From Pseudomonadota bacterium (GTDB lineage Bacteria; Pseudomonadota; Gammaproteobacteria; Burkholderiales; Rhodocyclaceae): 64,000 nt of DNA. The notes beneath the pieces were generated by a model. The model saw only the letters and a list, made by a program, of their open reading frames with translations. It made no database searches and was not told where the DNA came from. A program made the translations under genes and the position numbers. The first letter of the stretch is position 1, and every line of letters begins with the position of its first letter. The DNA is taken from contig JAFEFC010000036.1 of assembly GCA_018240785.1 (NCBI GenBank), positions 1 to 64,000 of the forward strand, written 5' to 3'. Shown here piece by piece: positions 1-10,496 of the stretch.

Positions 1-226
1 GTCCAATCGCGGCAGTGCTAGGGTAGATGGGTTGTCGATTGCCGAGACGGCGGACTAGCTGAGAACGCACTGGCCACGGATTCGGGAATCCTTACTGGAT
101 GGCAGCTACCGGCCCCTGCCGGTGCGGATCCGCATGCCGGGTGGTGTGGGAGGGGAACGGTCAGGTAAGCTGGCCGCCCCTATCCCGATGCCACAGCAGG
201 CGGTAGTGCATCGCTAGAATGCAGTG
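1..226. other. Leading intergenic stretch
   Basis: I see no convincing coding sequence here. There is a short perfect hairpin at 108-123 (ACCGGC, CCCT loop, GCCGGT) followed at once by the palindrome GCGGATCCGC (124-133). A TAGAAT hexamer at 215-220 could be a -10 box for the sensor gene that follows, but no good -35 lies 17 bp upstream. Confidence 0.4.
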
Positions 227-1981
227 ATGAACGTCGGTTCCATTCCCTTCGGACGCGGCATTCCGTATCGCCTGCAGTTGGCGCTGTCCTATGGACTGTT
301 CGGCCTGCTGTTCGGCGGTTTGCTGGTGCTCGACCTGCAGCGCATCGACGCGCGCATGGACTTCATCGCGCGTGGTCGCGGCGCAGACCTGTTCGGGCTC
401 ATCGAGCTGGCGCGCGACTGGAATGCCTCGCACAAGGGCGTGTATGTGCCGGTCACCGCGGCGACACAGCCCAACCCGTATCTCGATCACCCCGAGCGCG
501 ACCTGACGGCCACCAACGGCACGAAGCTGACGCTGGTCAATCCGGCTTTCATGACCCGGCAGATCGGCGAACTGGCCGAGCGCACCGAGGGCATCAAGCT
601 GCACATCACCAGCCTGAAGCCGATCCGCCCGGCGAACCGGCCCGAGCCGTGGGAGGAGGAGGCCTTGCGGTCCTTCGAGCATGGCAGCAAGGAAGTCCTG
701 CGCCTGGTGGAGGAAGGCGGCGCGCCGGTGTTCCGCTACATGGCACCGCTGCAAGTCAAGCCGGCCTGCCTGCATTGCCACGCTGCGCAGGGCTACAAGG
801 TCGGTGATGTCAGGGGAGGCATCTCGGTGACCGTGCCGGCAGCGGGTTTGCTGGCGGTGCGCGACGAGCAGCGGCGGCGTGCACTGTGGCTCCATGGCGG
901 GGCCTTTCTGCTTGCGGGCGGGCTGGTGCATCTGCTGCTGTGGTCCGATCGCCGGCGACTGCAGGCGATCCAGCGCCTGACGCGGGCGCAGGACGAAGTC
1001 ATCGCCGAGCGCACCCGCGAGCTTGCGCTGACCAACGCCAGCCTTGCGCGCGAGGTCGAGGAACGACGCGATGCGCAGGAGCGCCTGCAGCAAAGCGAAT
1101 TGCGCCATCGTGCGGTGTTCGAGCATGCGGCCGAAGGCATGTTCGTGACCGATCACGACGGCTGCATCCTGCAGGTGAATCCGGCCTTCACCGCCATCAC
1201 CGGCTATGCGGCCGAAGAAGTCCTTGGCGAGAATCCGCGCGTGCTGGCATCGGGCCGTCACGACGCTGCCTTCTTCGAGTCCATGTGGTCCGCACTGCTG
1301 CGTACCGGGCATTGGCAGGGCGAGATCTGGAACCGCCGCAAGGATGGCGGGATCTTCGCCGAGTGGCTGTCGATCAAGCGCCTTGGCGACGACCAGGAAG
1401 GCTATGTCGCGATCTTCTCGGACATCACCCGTCGCAAGGAGGCCGAGGCGGCCGTCCTCCACCTGGCGCATCACGACGCGCTGACCGGCCTGGCCAACCG
1501 GGTGCTGTTCAATGCCCGCGCGTATGAGGCGCTCGCCTTCGCGCGGCGGCACGGGAACCGTTTTGCGTTGCTGATGGTCGATCTGGACCTGTTCAAGCAG
1601 ACCAATGACCGCCTCGGCCACCCAGCCGGAGACGCGTTGCTGGTGGAAGCCGGCCAGCGCCTCCTCACCTGCGTGCGTGCGACCGACACGGTGGCGCGCC
1701 TGGGCGGGGACGAGTTCGCATTGATCCTGCAGGAAGTCCATGCGCTCGCCGAGGCCGAGCAGGTGGCCAGGCGGGTGTGCGGCCTGCTGGCGCAGCCCTT
1801 CCTGCTGAAGGAAGGCGAGGCCGTGGTGTCCGCTTCGGTGGGGGTCGCGCTTTATCCCGATCACGCGTCCGGCCTGGAATTGCTGCAGAAGTTTGCCGAC
1901 GATGCGCTGTATCGGGCCAAGCGCAGCGGTCGCAACCAGCATTGCGTTCATGCGCCGTCCGGCGACGGGCTGGCCGACTAG
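227..1981 (+). CDS. Haem-binding PAS-GGDEF diguanylate cyclase
   Basis: Predicted inner-membrane signalling protein of 584 aa that makes cyclic di-GMP. A TM helix near residues 13-35 and another near 225-240 bracket a periplasmic DUF3365/Tll0287-like domain carrying a c-type haem motif CLHCH (about 181-185). A coiled coil and a PAS domain (about 285-400) follow, then a GGDEF domain with an intact GGDEF motif (about 493-497) and an RATD inhibitory-site motif exactly five residues upstream. This is the layout of a sensor of redox state or small ligands through haem; the ligand is not known. No EAL domain is present, so only synthesis is expected. The ATG at 227 is used, with an in-frame GTG at 224 as alternative; neither has a good ribosome site. 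Confidence 0.9.
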   Translation: MNVGSIPFGRGIPYRLQLALSYGLFGLLFGGLLVLDLQRIDARMDFIARGRGADLFGLIELARDWNASHKGVYVPVTAATQPNPYLDHPERDLTATNGTKLTLVNPAFMTRQIGELAERTEGIKLHITSLKPIRPANRPEPWEEEALRSFEHGSKEVLRLVEEGGAPVFRYMAPLQVKPACLHCHAAQGYKVGDVRGGISVTVPAAGLLAVRDEQRRRALWLHGGAFLLAGGLVHLLLWSDRRRLQAIQRLTRAQDEVIAERTRELALTNASLAREVEERRDAQERLQQSELRHRAVFEHAAEGMFVTDHDGCILQVNPAFTAITGYAAEEVLGENPRVLASGRHDAAFFESMWSALLRTGHWQGEIWNRRKDGGIFAEWLSIKRLGDDQEGYVAIFSDITRRKEAEAAVLHLAHHDALTGLANRVLFNARAYEALAFARRHGNRFALLMVDLDLFKQTNDRLGHPAGDALLVEAGQRLLTCVRATDTVARLGGDEFALILQEVHALAEAEQVARRVCGLLAQPFLLKEGEAVVSASVGVALYPDHASGLELLQKFADDALYRAKRSGRNQHCVHAPSGDGLAD

Positions 1982-1991
1982 AAGGAAACAC

Positions 1992-3884
<1,893 letters not shown>

Positions 3885-3908
3885 AGGGGGCGGCAGCTCG
3901 GTGCAGGC

Positions 3909-3938
3909 AAAAAAAAGCCTCGCGGTGATGCGAGGCTT
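3909..3938 (-). terminator. Rho-independent terminator of the candidate sRNA
   Basis: A 9-bp perfect stem (AAGCCTCGC at 3915-3923 with GCGAGGCTT at 3930-3938, 6-nt loop). The A-tract at 3909-3916 gives the U-run on the minus strand only, so it terminates leftward transcription and is not a normal terminator for the upstream ABC gene. Confidence 0.8.
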
Positions 3939-3972
3939 GAACCATCTCGAGGGGTTCGAGAGGAGGAGACAG
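3909..3972 (-). ncRNA. Candidate small RNA with own promoter and terminator
   Basis: On the minus strand a sigma70-type promoter (-35 TTGCAA at 4001-4006, 17-bp spacer, -10 TATAGT at 3978-3983) predicts a start near 3970-3973. The roughly 64-nt transcript begins with a CU-rich stretch containing UCCUCCU, complementary to a Shine-Dalgarno sequence. It then folds a 6-bp hairpin UCUCGA/UCGAGA with loop ACCCC and ends in a 9-bp hairpin (3915-3938) followed by eight U. No minus-strand gene lies upstream, so the promoter-terminator unit stands alone. The layout matches trans-acting, Hfq-type base-pairing RNAs. The family is not recognised. Confidence 0.6.
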
Positions 3973-3977
3973 GTGCA

Positions 3978-4006
3978 ACTATATCGAGCCCGGCATTAAG
4001 TTGCAA
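3978..4006 (-). promoter_or_regulatory. Promoter of the candidate sRNA
   Basis: TTGCAA (4001-4006), 17-bp spacer, TATAGT (3978-3983) on the minus strand: close to the sigma70 consensus at both boxes with ideal spacing. It reads away from the phosphatase gene and into the CU-rich transcript. Confidence 0.55.
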
Positions 4007-4016
4007 GTAGAAACTG

Positions 4017-4045
4017 TTGCGAGATGCAATAAAATTGATTTCTAT
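4017..4045 (+). promoter_or_regulatory. Possible promoter of the phosphatase gene
   Basis: TTGCGA (4017-4022) and TTCTAT (4040-4045) are 17 bp apart on the plus strand, back to back with the sRNA promoter. The -10 box is weak, so this is tentative. Confidence 0.3.
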
Positions 4046-4110
4046 CAAGCCGTGCATGCCGTATGGGTGTGAAATCGCCTTGCGGCAGCGACTTTTTCGC
4101 GAATGGATCG

Positions 4111-4791
4111 ATGAACGACTCTGCCCAGGATGCCGTCCCGCCGGCGATGTTCCGCTGGATTGCCGAAGTGCCGGCCGACCGGCCAGTGGCGCTGCTGGTG
4201 CGGCATTCGGTGCGCGACGAGTTGCCACACGACGACATCGGCTACGAGCTGCCGCTCAACCTCCTCGGCGTGCGTCTTGCCCGCAGCCTGGGCGCGGCGA
4301 TGCGTGGGCGTGTGCGCAGTCTGCGCACCAGCCCGGTCAGCCGCTGCGTGGAGACGGCGGCGCTGATCGGCGACGCCGCCGGTGCGGGGCTCGACGTCGT
4401 GGCCGATCGCATGCTGGGTGACCCCGGCGCCTACGTCATCGACCGCCATCTCGCCGGGCGCAACTGGCTGGCCATGGGCAGCCGCGGCATCATGGAGCAC
4501 CTCGCGTTCCGCGACGATCCGCTGCCGGGCACCGAACACCCCGATGTCGGCGCGCGCAAGCTGGTGCGGCACATGCTGGATGTTGCGGTGGATGCGCCGG
4601 GACTGCATGTCTTCGTCACCCACGACATCCTGCTCGCTGCCACCGCCGCGCGTTTCCTCGGGCCGCCCCGTGGGCCCGAGCCCTGGCCGCGCTATCTCGA
4701 AGGCGCATTCTTCTGGCGCGACGAGGAGGGGCTCACTGCCGCTTACCGCGATGCCTGCCGCCCCGGCCTGGCCGATCCATCGCGCGACTGA
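4111..4791 (+). CDS. Histidine phosphatase superfamily protein
   Basis: About 226 aa. The N-terminal part carries LLVRHSVRDEL, matching the RHG/RHx signature whose His is phosphorylated in this superfamily. A second conserved His is in FVTHDILL near the C-terminus, and an Arg/Glu pair lies between (LRTSPVSRCVETA). The fold is that of cofactor-independent phosphoglycerate-mutase-like phosphatases; the substrate is not predictable. No signal peptide is seen, so it is probably cytoplasmic. The start is uncertain: ATG 4111 is chosen, with an in-frame ATG at 4063 only about 11 nt after the likely transcription start. Neither has a clear Shine-Dalgarno. Confidence 0.8.
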   Translation: MNDSAQDAVPPAMFRWIAEVPADRPVALLVRHSVRDELPHDDIGYELPLNLLGVRLARSLGAAMRGRVRSLRTSPVSRCVETAALIGDAAGAGLDVVADRMLGDPGAYVIDRHLAGRNWLAMGSRGIMEHLAFRDDPLPGTEHPDVGARKLVRHMLDVAVDAPGLHVFVTHDILLAATAARFLGPPRGPEPWPRYLEGAFFWRDEEGLTAAYRDACRPGLADPSRD

Positions 4792-4915
4792 GTTGCTGCC
4801 GGGCTCTCCGCTTTGATCTAGCATGAATGACCGAGGCGCGAGTCGCGCCACGGCCGAAGAAGGGAGGCATGGCATGGGGTGCATTCGCTCGAGCCAGATC
4901 GAGGGGGGCGCGGGC

Positions 4916-5761
4916 ATGATGCCCGCAAGCGTGCGTTCGCTGGCCTTGGTGTTCATCACCTTGCTGGCGACGATGCTGGGGGCGTGCGGCCTCAAGCAGG
5001 AAGCGCCTCCGCCCGCTACCGCACCTGCGCCGCCGCCACCGCCTCCCCCGCCCGTGGCTGCTCCCGGGCCCGCGCCGGCTCCGGCACCGGCCCCCGCGCC
5101 CGATGTACGTCCGCCTTCACGAAACGGGCATCCCGTGTCAGGCGACGGCCGCAGCGCGCCGACGCTGCCTTCCTTCCCGTGGCCGCCGCCGCGCTATTCC
5201 GCGTTCTCCAGCATCGAGCGCGAATGGGTGGCGCCGGCAGCCGGCGCCACGCTGGGCTTCGCAGCGGCCAGGCTGGAGCGCGCCTTCGATGCCGCCGGCT
5301 ACGGCGAGCGCAGCTACTACCGCATTCCCGGCGGCTTCGCGCTCGCCTCGCGCATCGAGCACATCCGCGCCGACGCGTCCCCGTTCGCGCCGCCGGATCG
5401 CTGGACGGTGGCGACGCCGCCGATGCGCGAGGGCCTCATCGACATCATCCGTGCGCTGTTCAATGCGCCGCCCGGCTACTACCGCGTGATCGTGTTCGCG
5501 GTGACCGACCGCGACTTCGCCGCGCGCGAGGAGCCGCCGACCGAGGCCGATGCCCGGCGCTGGGCATCGGGTGGTGCGCTGCGCCTGCCGGCGGAACTCG
5601 GCGCGCTGCCGTACTCGGCGCAGCACTACACTACCGCGCTGATCTACGAGTTCGAGCGCCGCGCGGACCAGCCGGAGGCGAGCCTGCGCCTGCCGAGTGA
5701 CTCGCAGGGCCGCACCCACCTCGAGCGCGCCGGCCTGTGGCAGGCGCTGGCGGCGCAATGA
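4916..5761 (+). CDS. Proline/alanine-rich lipoprotein
   Basis: About 281 aa with a lipoprotein signal peptide: a hydrophobic stretch ending in the lipobox LGAC with the lipidated Cys near residue 24. A long low-complexity Pro/Ala linker follows (about residues 30-60), a typical tether away from the membrane, then a globular domain of about 190 aa with no family I recognise. ATG 4916 is chosen because GAGGGGG lies 8 nt upstream and it places the signal peptide at the N-terminus; an upstream in-frame ATG at 4823 would bury it. The stop overlaps the start region of the TIR gene, so the two are probably translated together. Confidence 0.75.
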   Translation: MMPASVRSLALVFITLLATMLGACGLKQEAPPPATAPAPPPPPPPPVAAPGPAPAPAPAPAPDVRPPSRNGHPVSGDGRSAPTLPSFPWPPPRYSAFSSIEREWVAPAAGATLGFAAARLERAFDAAGYGERSYYRIPGGFALASRIEHIRADASPFAPPDRWTVATPPMREGLIDIIRALFNAPPGYYRVIVFAVTDRDFAAREEPPTEADARRWASGGALRLPAELGALPYSAQHYTTALIYEFERRADQPEASLRLPSDSQGRTHLERAGLWQALAAQ

Positions 5762-5762
5762 C

Positions 5763-6677
5763 ATGGGCGCGCAGCTTTCCGCCGACGGCGTGACCGCCCT
5801 GCGCCGGCTGGCGCAGGTCTCCCTGCTGTTCGCGGTCGCCAGCCTGCTCGCCACCGCGGCGGCGTTGATGCTGCTGCCCTATGCCGCCAGCTCGGGGCAG
5901 GGCATCGTCGTCGGCGTGGGGCTGCTGGTCGGTGCGTCCGCCTTCGCCTTCGGCGTCATGATCAGCCTGCGCAAGCCGCGTGCAAGGCGGCTGGGTTTCC
6001 TGGTCGTGGCCATGGCCTTCGTCGCCGCGCTGCTGTTCGGCCTGCTGGCGGTCGCGGTGCCCGAGTCCGCTGCGGCCTTCGTCGGGTGGACGCTGGTGCT
6101 GCTCGCCTATGCGGCGTTCGCCGCCCATCGCCTGGTGCGCTGGCCGGCCGCCGTGCGCGACGAGCCGAAGGCGGAACTGGGCATCTTCATCTCCTACCGC
6201 CGCGACGACAGCCGCGAGACGGTCGGCCGCATCCACGACCATCTGTGCGAAGGCTTCGACGAGCAGAGGATCTTCCTCGACGTCGATCGCCAGGCTGCCG
6301 GCGAGGATTACCGGGTGGTGATCGGCCGCGCGCTGCAGCAGGCCGACGTGGTGCTGGTGGTGATCGGCATGCGCTGGCTGACGATCGCCGACCCTGGCGG
6401 CCGGCGCCGCCTGGACGACGCGGACGACATGGTGCGCATCGAGATCGAGACCGCGCTTGCGCGCCGCCTGCGCGTGATCCCGGTGCTGGTGCAGGGCGCG
6501 GCGATGCCGGGCGAGGAGGCGCTGCCACCGTCGCTGCGTGCGCTGAGCTTCCTCACCGCTTTGCCGGTGCGTCCCGATCCTGATTTCAGGCCCGACATGG
6601 AGCGCCTGGAGGCGGCCTTGCTGGGCGAGGAGCCGGCAGGCGCCGACGAGGAAGCAGCCATGCCCGGTACCGCCTGA
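5763..6677 (+). CDS. Membrane-anchored TIR-domain protein
   Basis: About 304 aa. Four predicted TM helices (about residues 18-38, 47-68, 78-99, 105-124) are followed by a cytosolic TIR domain (about 139-265) starting with GIFISYRRDDS. The block FLDVDRQAAGEDY and the helix VRIEIETAL fit the TIR_2 family, with Glu229 a candidate for the conserved catalytic Glu of NAD-cleaving TIRs. The ATG at 5763 begins two bases after the stop of the lipoprotein gene. The pair may form an envelope-spanning unit. A defence or NADase role is only a possibility; many bacterial TIR proteins have unknown roles. Confidence 0.85.
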   Translation: MGAQLSADGVTALRRLAQVSLLFAVASLLATAAALMLLPYAASSGQGIVVGVGLLVGASAFAFGVMISLRKPRARRLGFLVVAMAFVAALLFGLLAVAVPESAAAFVGWTLVLLAYAAFAAHRLVRWPAAVRDEPKAELGIFISYRRDDSRETVGRIHDHLCEGFDEQRIFLDVDRQAAGEDYRVVIGRALQQADVVLVVIGMRWLTIADPGGRRRLDDADDMVRIEIETALARRLRVIPVLVQGAAMPGEEALPPSLRALSFLTALPVRPDPDFRPDMERLEAALLGEEPAGADEEAAMPGTA

Positions 6678-6747
6678 GCCGGGCGCGCTGCGGCGCGGCG
6701 CCGTGTTCTCAGTCGTTTCGCCCGGCGTGGGCCGGCTTGCGCCCCGC

Positions 6748-7947
6748 TCAGATCGCGCCGACCGCGCGCAAGGCGGCGACCTCGTCCGCCGAGTATCCCA
6801 GTCCGCCGAGCACCGCCTCGTTGTGCTCTCCGAGCTGCGGTCCGATCCAATCGGTGCCGCCGGGCGTGTCCGACAGCCTGGGCACGATGCCCGGCACTCG
6901 ACAGTCGCGGCCGTCGGGCAGTTTCACCATCTCGATCATGCCGCGGGCGAGGAATTGCGGGTCGGCGAACATGTCGGCCACCGAGTAGATGCGCGAGGCC
7001 GGCACCTCAGCGGTGGCCAGCGCTGCCAGCACTTCGGTCTCGTCATGCGCCGCCACCCAGGCGTCGATCGCCGCGTACAGCTCGTCTCGCCGCGCATCGC
7101 GGCCGGCGTTGTCGGCCAGCGTCGGATCGTCGGCGAGATCCGGGCGGCCCAGGGTGTGCATCAGCCGCCGGAAGATCGCGTCGCCGTTGGCGCCGATCGC
7201 CACGTGCTTGCCGTCGCGCGTGGTGTGGGTGTTGGACGGCGTGATGCCGGGCATGATGTTGCCGGTGCGCTCGCGCACGAAGCCGAACACGTCGAATTCC
7301 GGCACCAGCGACTCCATCATCGCGAACACCGCCTCGTACAGCGCCACGTCCACCACCTGGCCCCTGCCGCCGTTCACTTCCTTGTGGCGCAGCGCCATCA
7401 GCGCGCCGATCACGCCCCACAGCGCCGCGATCGAGTCGCCGATCGAGATGCCGGTCTTCACCGGCGGCCGGTCGGCAAAACCGGTCACGTAGCGCAGCCC
7501 GCCCATCGATTCGCCGATCGCGCCGAAGCCCGGCTGCGCCGCCATCGGCCCGGTCTGGCCGAAGCCCGACAGGCGCACCATCACCAGCCCCGGGTTCAGC
7601 GCCGACAGGGCGTCCCAGCCCAGGCCGAGCTTTTCCAGCACGCCGGGGCGGAAGTTCTCCACCACGATGTCGGCGCCTGCCACCAGCCGGCGCAGCACCT
7701 CGCGGCCCGCGTCGTGCTTGAGGTTCAGCGTCACCGACTTCTTGTTGCGTGCCTGCACGTACCACCACAGCGAGGTGCCCTCGTACAGCTTGCGCCACTT
7801 GCGCAGCGGGTCGCCGCCGTCGGGCGCTTCGACCTTGATCACCTCGGCGCCGAACTCGGCCATGATGCGGCTGGCAAACGGCCCGGCGATCAGCGTGCCG
7901 AGCTCGATCACCTTCAGGCCGGCGAGGGGTTTTGCGGTGTCGGTCAT
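6748..7947 (-). CDS. CaiB/BaiF class III CoA-transferase
   Basis: 399 aa, the usual length for a family III CoA-transferase (formyl-CoA transferase fold, interlocked dimer). The N-terminus has IELGTLIAGPFA and VIKVEAPDGGDPLR. The segment TGISIGDSIAALWG holds the Asp that carries the acyl anhydride in this family. It should move CoA between a carboxylic acid and an acyl-CoA; the substrates are not predictable from sequence. It sits upstream of, and on the same strand as, no obvious pathway partner: the neighbour on the 5' side is peptide deformylase, 82 bp away. Confidence 0.9.
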   Translation of the reverse strand: MTDTAKPLAGLKVIELGTLIAGPFASRIMAEFGAEVIKVEAPDGGDPLRKWRKLYEGTSLWWYVQARNKKSVTLNLKHDAGREVLRRLVAGADIVVENFRPGVLEKLGLGWDALSALNPGLVMVRLSGFGQTGPMAAQPGFGAIGESMGGLRYVTGFADRPPVKTGISIGDSIAALWGVIGALMALRHKEVNGGRGQVVDVALYEAVFAMMESLVPEFDVFGFVRERTGNIMPGITPSNTHTTRDGKHVAIGANGDAIFRRLMHTLGRPDLADDPTLADNAGRDARRDELYAAIDAWVAAHDETEVLAALATAEVPASRIYSVADMFADPQFLARGMIEMVKLPDGRDCRVPGIVPRLSDTPGGTDWIGPQLGEHNEAVLGGLGYSADEVAALRAVGAI

Positions 7948-8028
7948 GGACAGTGCTTTCCGGTTCGGGGTGTCGTCGTGGGGGCGGCGCAGGAGGCTGC
8001 TGTCGGCGGGCTGCAGGCGACGGCGGGA

Positions 8029-8565
8029 TCAGTCGTCCGGCATGCCGGCCAGCTCGGGGAACAGCACGTCGGTGAAGCCGAAACGGCTGAAGTCGCGCAC
8101 CCGCATCGGGTACAGCATGCCGATCAGGTGGTCGCACTCGTGCTGCACCACGCGCGCATGGAAGTCCTCGGCGACGCGGTCGATCGGCGTGCCCTGCGGA
8201 TCGACGCCCTGATAACGGATGCGGCGGTGGCGCGGCACCACGCCGCGCAGGCCGGGCACCGACAGGCAGCCTTCCCAGCCGTCCTCCATCTCGTCGTCCA
8301 GCGGCGTGATCAGCGGGTTCAGCAGGATGGTGCGCGGCACCGCCGGCGCTTCCGGGTAGCGCTCGCTGTGCTCGAAGCCGAAGATCACCAGTTGCAGGCC
8401 GACGCCGATCTGCGGCGCTGCCAGCCCCACGCCGCCGGCTGCGGCCATGGTGTCGAACATGTCGGCGATCAGCGCGTCCAGTTCCGCCGTGCCGAAGGCG
8501 GCGACGGGGGCAGCGGGCTGCAGCAGGCGCGGATCGCCCATGCGGAGGAGGGTGCGGACGGCCAT
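8029..8565 (-). CDS. def: Peptide deformylase
   Basis: 178 aa. Removes the formyl group from the N-terminal Met of new proteins. All three motifs are present: [17 protein letters not shown] (the Cys is a metal ligand) and QHECDHLIG (the two His are metal ligands, Glu is catalytic). It is not next to fmt, the usual partner, so this may be a second copy in the genome; the main def-fmt locus would lie elsewhere. Confidence 0.95.
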   Translation of the reverse strand: MAVRTLLRMGDPRLLQPAAPVAAFGTAELDALIADMFDTMAAAGGVGLAAPQIGVGLQLVIFGFEHSERYPEAPAVPRTILLNPLITPLDDEMEDGWEGCLSVPGLRGVVPRHRRIRYQGVDPQGTPIDRVAEDFHARVVQHECDHLIGMLYPMRVRDFSRFGFTDVLFPELAGMPDD

Positions 8566-8739
8566 GGGGCGGGAGGGGCAGGGTGCGGTCGGGACGATCC
8601 GCCGATTATCGCAGCAATGCCGCGCCTCGGCAGTCCTTGTGCGGAGGCCGGGCGTCGCACGATTGCCCGCATCACTGCGCGCTGCCGCGCGCGGAAGCGT
8701 CTGCGGCGCTGCGGCCGTCCTGCGTGACGGCCGCAGCGG

Positions 8740-10182
8740 TCAACGAGCCTGGCCGGGCCCGCTGCGCTCGCTCCGCGGGCGTGCCGGCAGGGGTTTGGCG
8801 CATTCGAGGAAACGCCCGCGGCCGGCGGTCGCGGCCGACGTCGGATGCGGGCTGCTCCACACCACCTTGCCGCGCGAGATCGTCACCCGTGGCCAGGCAC
8901 GCAGCTTCATGCCTTCGTAGGGGGTGTAATCGACGTTGTGATGCAGGCGGTCGTTGCGCACGGTTACATCGAGGTTGCTGTCCCAGATCACGATGTCGGC
9001 GTCGGCGCCCACCGCGATGCTGCCCTTGCGCGGGTACAGGCCGTACAGCCGCGCCACGTTGGTCGACGTCAGCGCGACGAAAGTCTGGGGATCGATGCGC
9101 CCGCTCAGCACGCCCTCGGAGAACAGCAGCGCCAGGCGCGTCTCGAGGCCGGGAATGCCGTTCGGGATCTGGTCGAAGGACGGATCGTCGCCCGCGGCCT
9201 TCTTGCCCTGCGGGTCATCGAAACGGAACGGCGCATGGTCGGAGGAAAATACCTGGAACACCCCGTTCTCGAGGCCGTCCCAGATCACCTTCTGGTTCGC
9301 CTTGTCGCGTGGCGGCGGGCTGCACACGCATTTCGCGCCATGTTCGCCCTCGAGGTTCTCTCCGCTCAGGAACAGGTATTGCGGGCAGGTCTCGCCATAC
9401 ACCTGCAGGCCCCGGCCCTGCGCCCAGCGGATCTGCTCCACGGCTTCGCGGCCGGACACGTGCACGATGAGGACGGGCACATCGACCAGCTCGGACAGCG
9501 CAATGGCGCGGTGCGTCGCTTCGCGCTCGACCAGCATCGGCCGCGACTCGGCGTGGAAGCGCGGCGCGGTGTGGCCGGCGGCGAGCAACTGCTCGGTCAG
9601 CCAGGCGATGCAGTCGGTGTTCTCGGCGTGGATCATCACCATCGCGCCTTCGCGGCGGGCGACTGCAAGCGTCTCGAGGATCTGGCGGTCGTTGAGCTTG
9701 AGGTCGTCGTAAGTCATGTAGATCTTGAACGACGTGTAGCCTTCGGCGATGAGCGCCGGCAACTCGCGCTGCAGCACATCGGGCGTGGGGTCGCTGACGA
9801 TCATGTGGAAGGCGTAGTCGATCACCGCCTTGCCCGCCGCGCGGGCATGATAGTCATCCACCGCCGCGCGCAGCGACTGGCCCTTGAACTGGCAGGCGAA
9901 AGGCAGCACCGTGGTGGTGCCGCCGCATGCGGCCGACAGCGTGCCGGTGTAGAAGTCGTCGGCCATCTTCGTGCCGTCGCTCATCGGCTGGTCGAGGTGG
10001 CAATGGCCGTCGATGCCGCCCGGCATCACGTAGCGTCCGCCGGCATCGATCTCCTGCCGGCCGGCGGCCAGGTCGTGGCCAAGCGCGACGATCACGCCGT
10101 CGCGCACGCCGATGTCGCAATCGAATTCGTCGGCGGCCGTCACGACGTGGGCGTTGCGCACCACGAGGTCGAAATTGTCCAT
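8740..10182 (-). CDS. Hydantoinase/dihydropyrimidinase-type amidohydrolase
   Basis: 480 aa cyclic amidohydrolase. Binuclear metal ligands are all visible: His60 and His62 (GHCHL), Lys153 in TSFKIYM (the carboxylated lysine), His185 (MIHAEN), His241 (IVHVSG) and Asp315 (SSDHAP). It should open a cyclic ureide or imide ring; the real substrate is unknown. The HxH motif reads HCH rather than the common HTH. It is divergent from a GntR regulator, with a shared operator over its transcription start, and it lies near racemase-fold and FAH-type enzymes, which suggests an inducible ring-cleavage pathway. The C-terminal 40 residues are Arg/Pro-rich and poorly conserved in appearance. Confidence 0.9.
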   Translation of the reverse strand: MDNFDLVVRNAHVVTAADEFDCDIGVRDGVIVALGHDLAAGRQEIDAGGRYVMPGGIDGHCHLDQPMSDGTKMADDFYTGTLSAACGGTTTVLPFACQFKGQSLRAAVDDYHARAAGKAVIDYAFHMIVSDPTPDVLQRELPALIAEGYTSFKIYMTYDDLKLNDRQILETLAVARREGAMVMIHAENTDCIAWLTEQLLAAGHTAPRFHAESRPMLVEREATHRAIALSELVDVPVLIVHVSGREAVEQIRWAQGRGLQVYGETCPQYLFLSGENLEGEHGAKCVCSPPPRDKANQKVIWDGLENGVFQVFSSDHAPFRFDDPQGKKAAGDDPSFDQIPNGIPGLETRLALLFSEGVLSGRIDPQTFVALTSTNVARLYGLYPRKGSIAVGADADIVIWDSNLDVTVRNDRLHHNVDYTPYEGMKLRAWPRVTISRGKVVWSSPHPTSAATAGRGRFLECAKPLPARPRSERSGPGQAR

Positions 10183-10270
10183 GCTCGTCTCCTGTCGTCT
10201 GTTGGTTCGAGTCGCCCGGGCGTAGCGTTCGATGAATCCCGGCGGCGAGTTGTCGTCTATGTTTTTCTAA

Positions 10271-10282
10271 ATTGTCGACAAT
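10271..10282. promoter_or_regulatory. GntR-type operator, copy 1
   Basis: Perfect palindrome ATTGTCGACAAT. The identical 12-mer recurs at 12064-12075 in front of the second GntR gene. TNGT...ACNA-type palindromes are typical of FadR-subfamily GntR regulators. A degenerate half copy (TTCGACAA) lies 15 bp away at 10297-10304. Confidence 0.65.
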
Positions 10283-10308
10283 ATAATGATTAAAAATTCG
10301 ACAAACAA
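10280..10308 (-). promoter_or_regulatory. Promoter of the hydantoinase-type gene
   Basis: On the minus strand, TTGTTT (10303-10308), 17-bp spacer and TATATT (10280-10285). The predicted start is near 10273, so the operator palindrome at 10271-10282 covers the -10 box and the start site, a classic repression position. Confidence 0.5.
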
Positions 10309-10496
10309 GCCCCTGGATTCATCTTGCCGATTTTCCCTCTTCGCCGTGCGCTGCCCGGCGCCGGCACAGGGAGGCCTGCCGCTGCCGGCAAGCGATCGCC
10401 GACACGCGGGCCGGGTGGTTGCCGCCACTTCGCCCGTAAACGTAGAATTTCGGACTCCGCTCCCATCGCGGGGCTGTTCACTTCAGGACGAAGAGC

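Larger units (their letters stand above)
10183..10496. other. Divergent regulatory region, hydantoinase / GntR-1
   Basis: This 314-bp gap holds the AT-rich promoter and operator described separately (10271-10308). The rest, about 10310-10496, is GC-rich leader of the GntR gene without a gene I can support. Confidence 0.6.

Noticed and set aside
5000..5110. GC-rich CCG/GCC repeats in the lipoprotein gene as a DNA repeat element
   Set aside because: They encode the Pro/Ala tether in frame and need no separate explanation.
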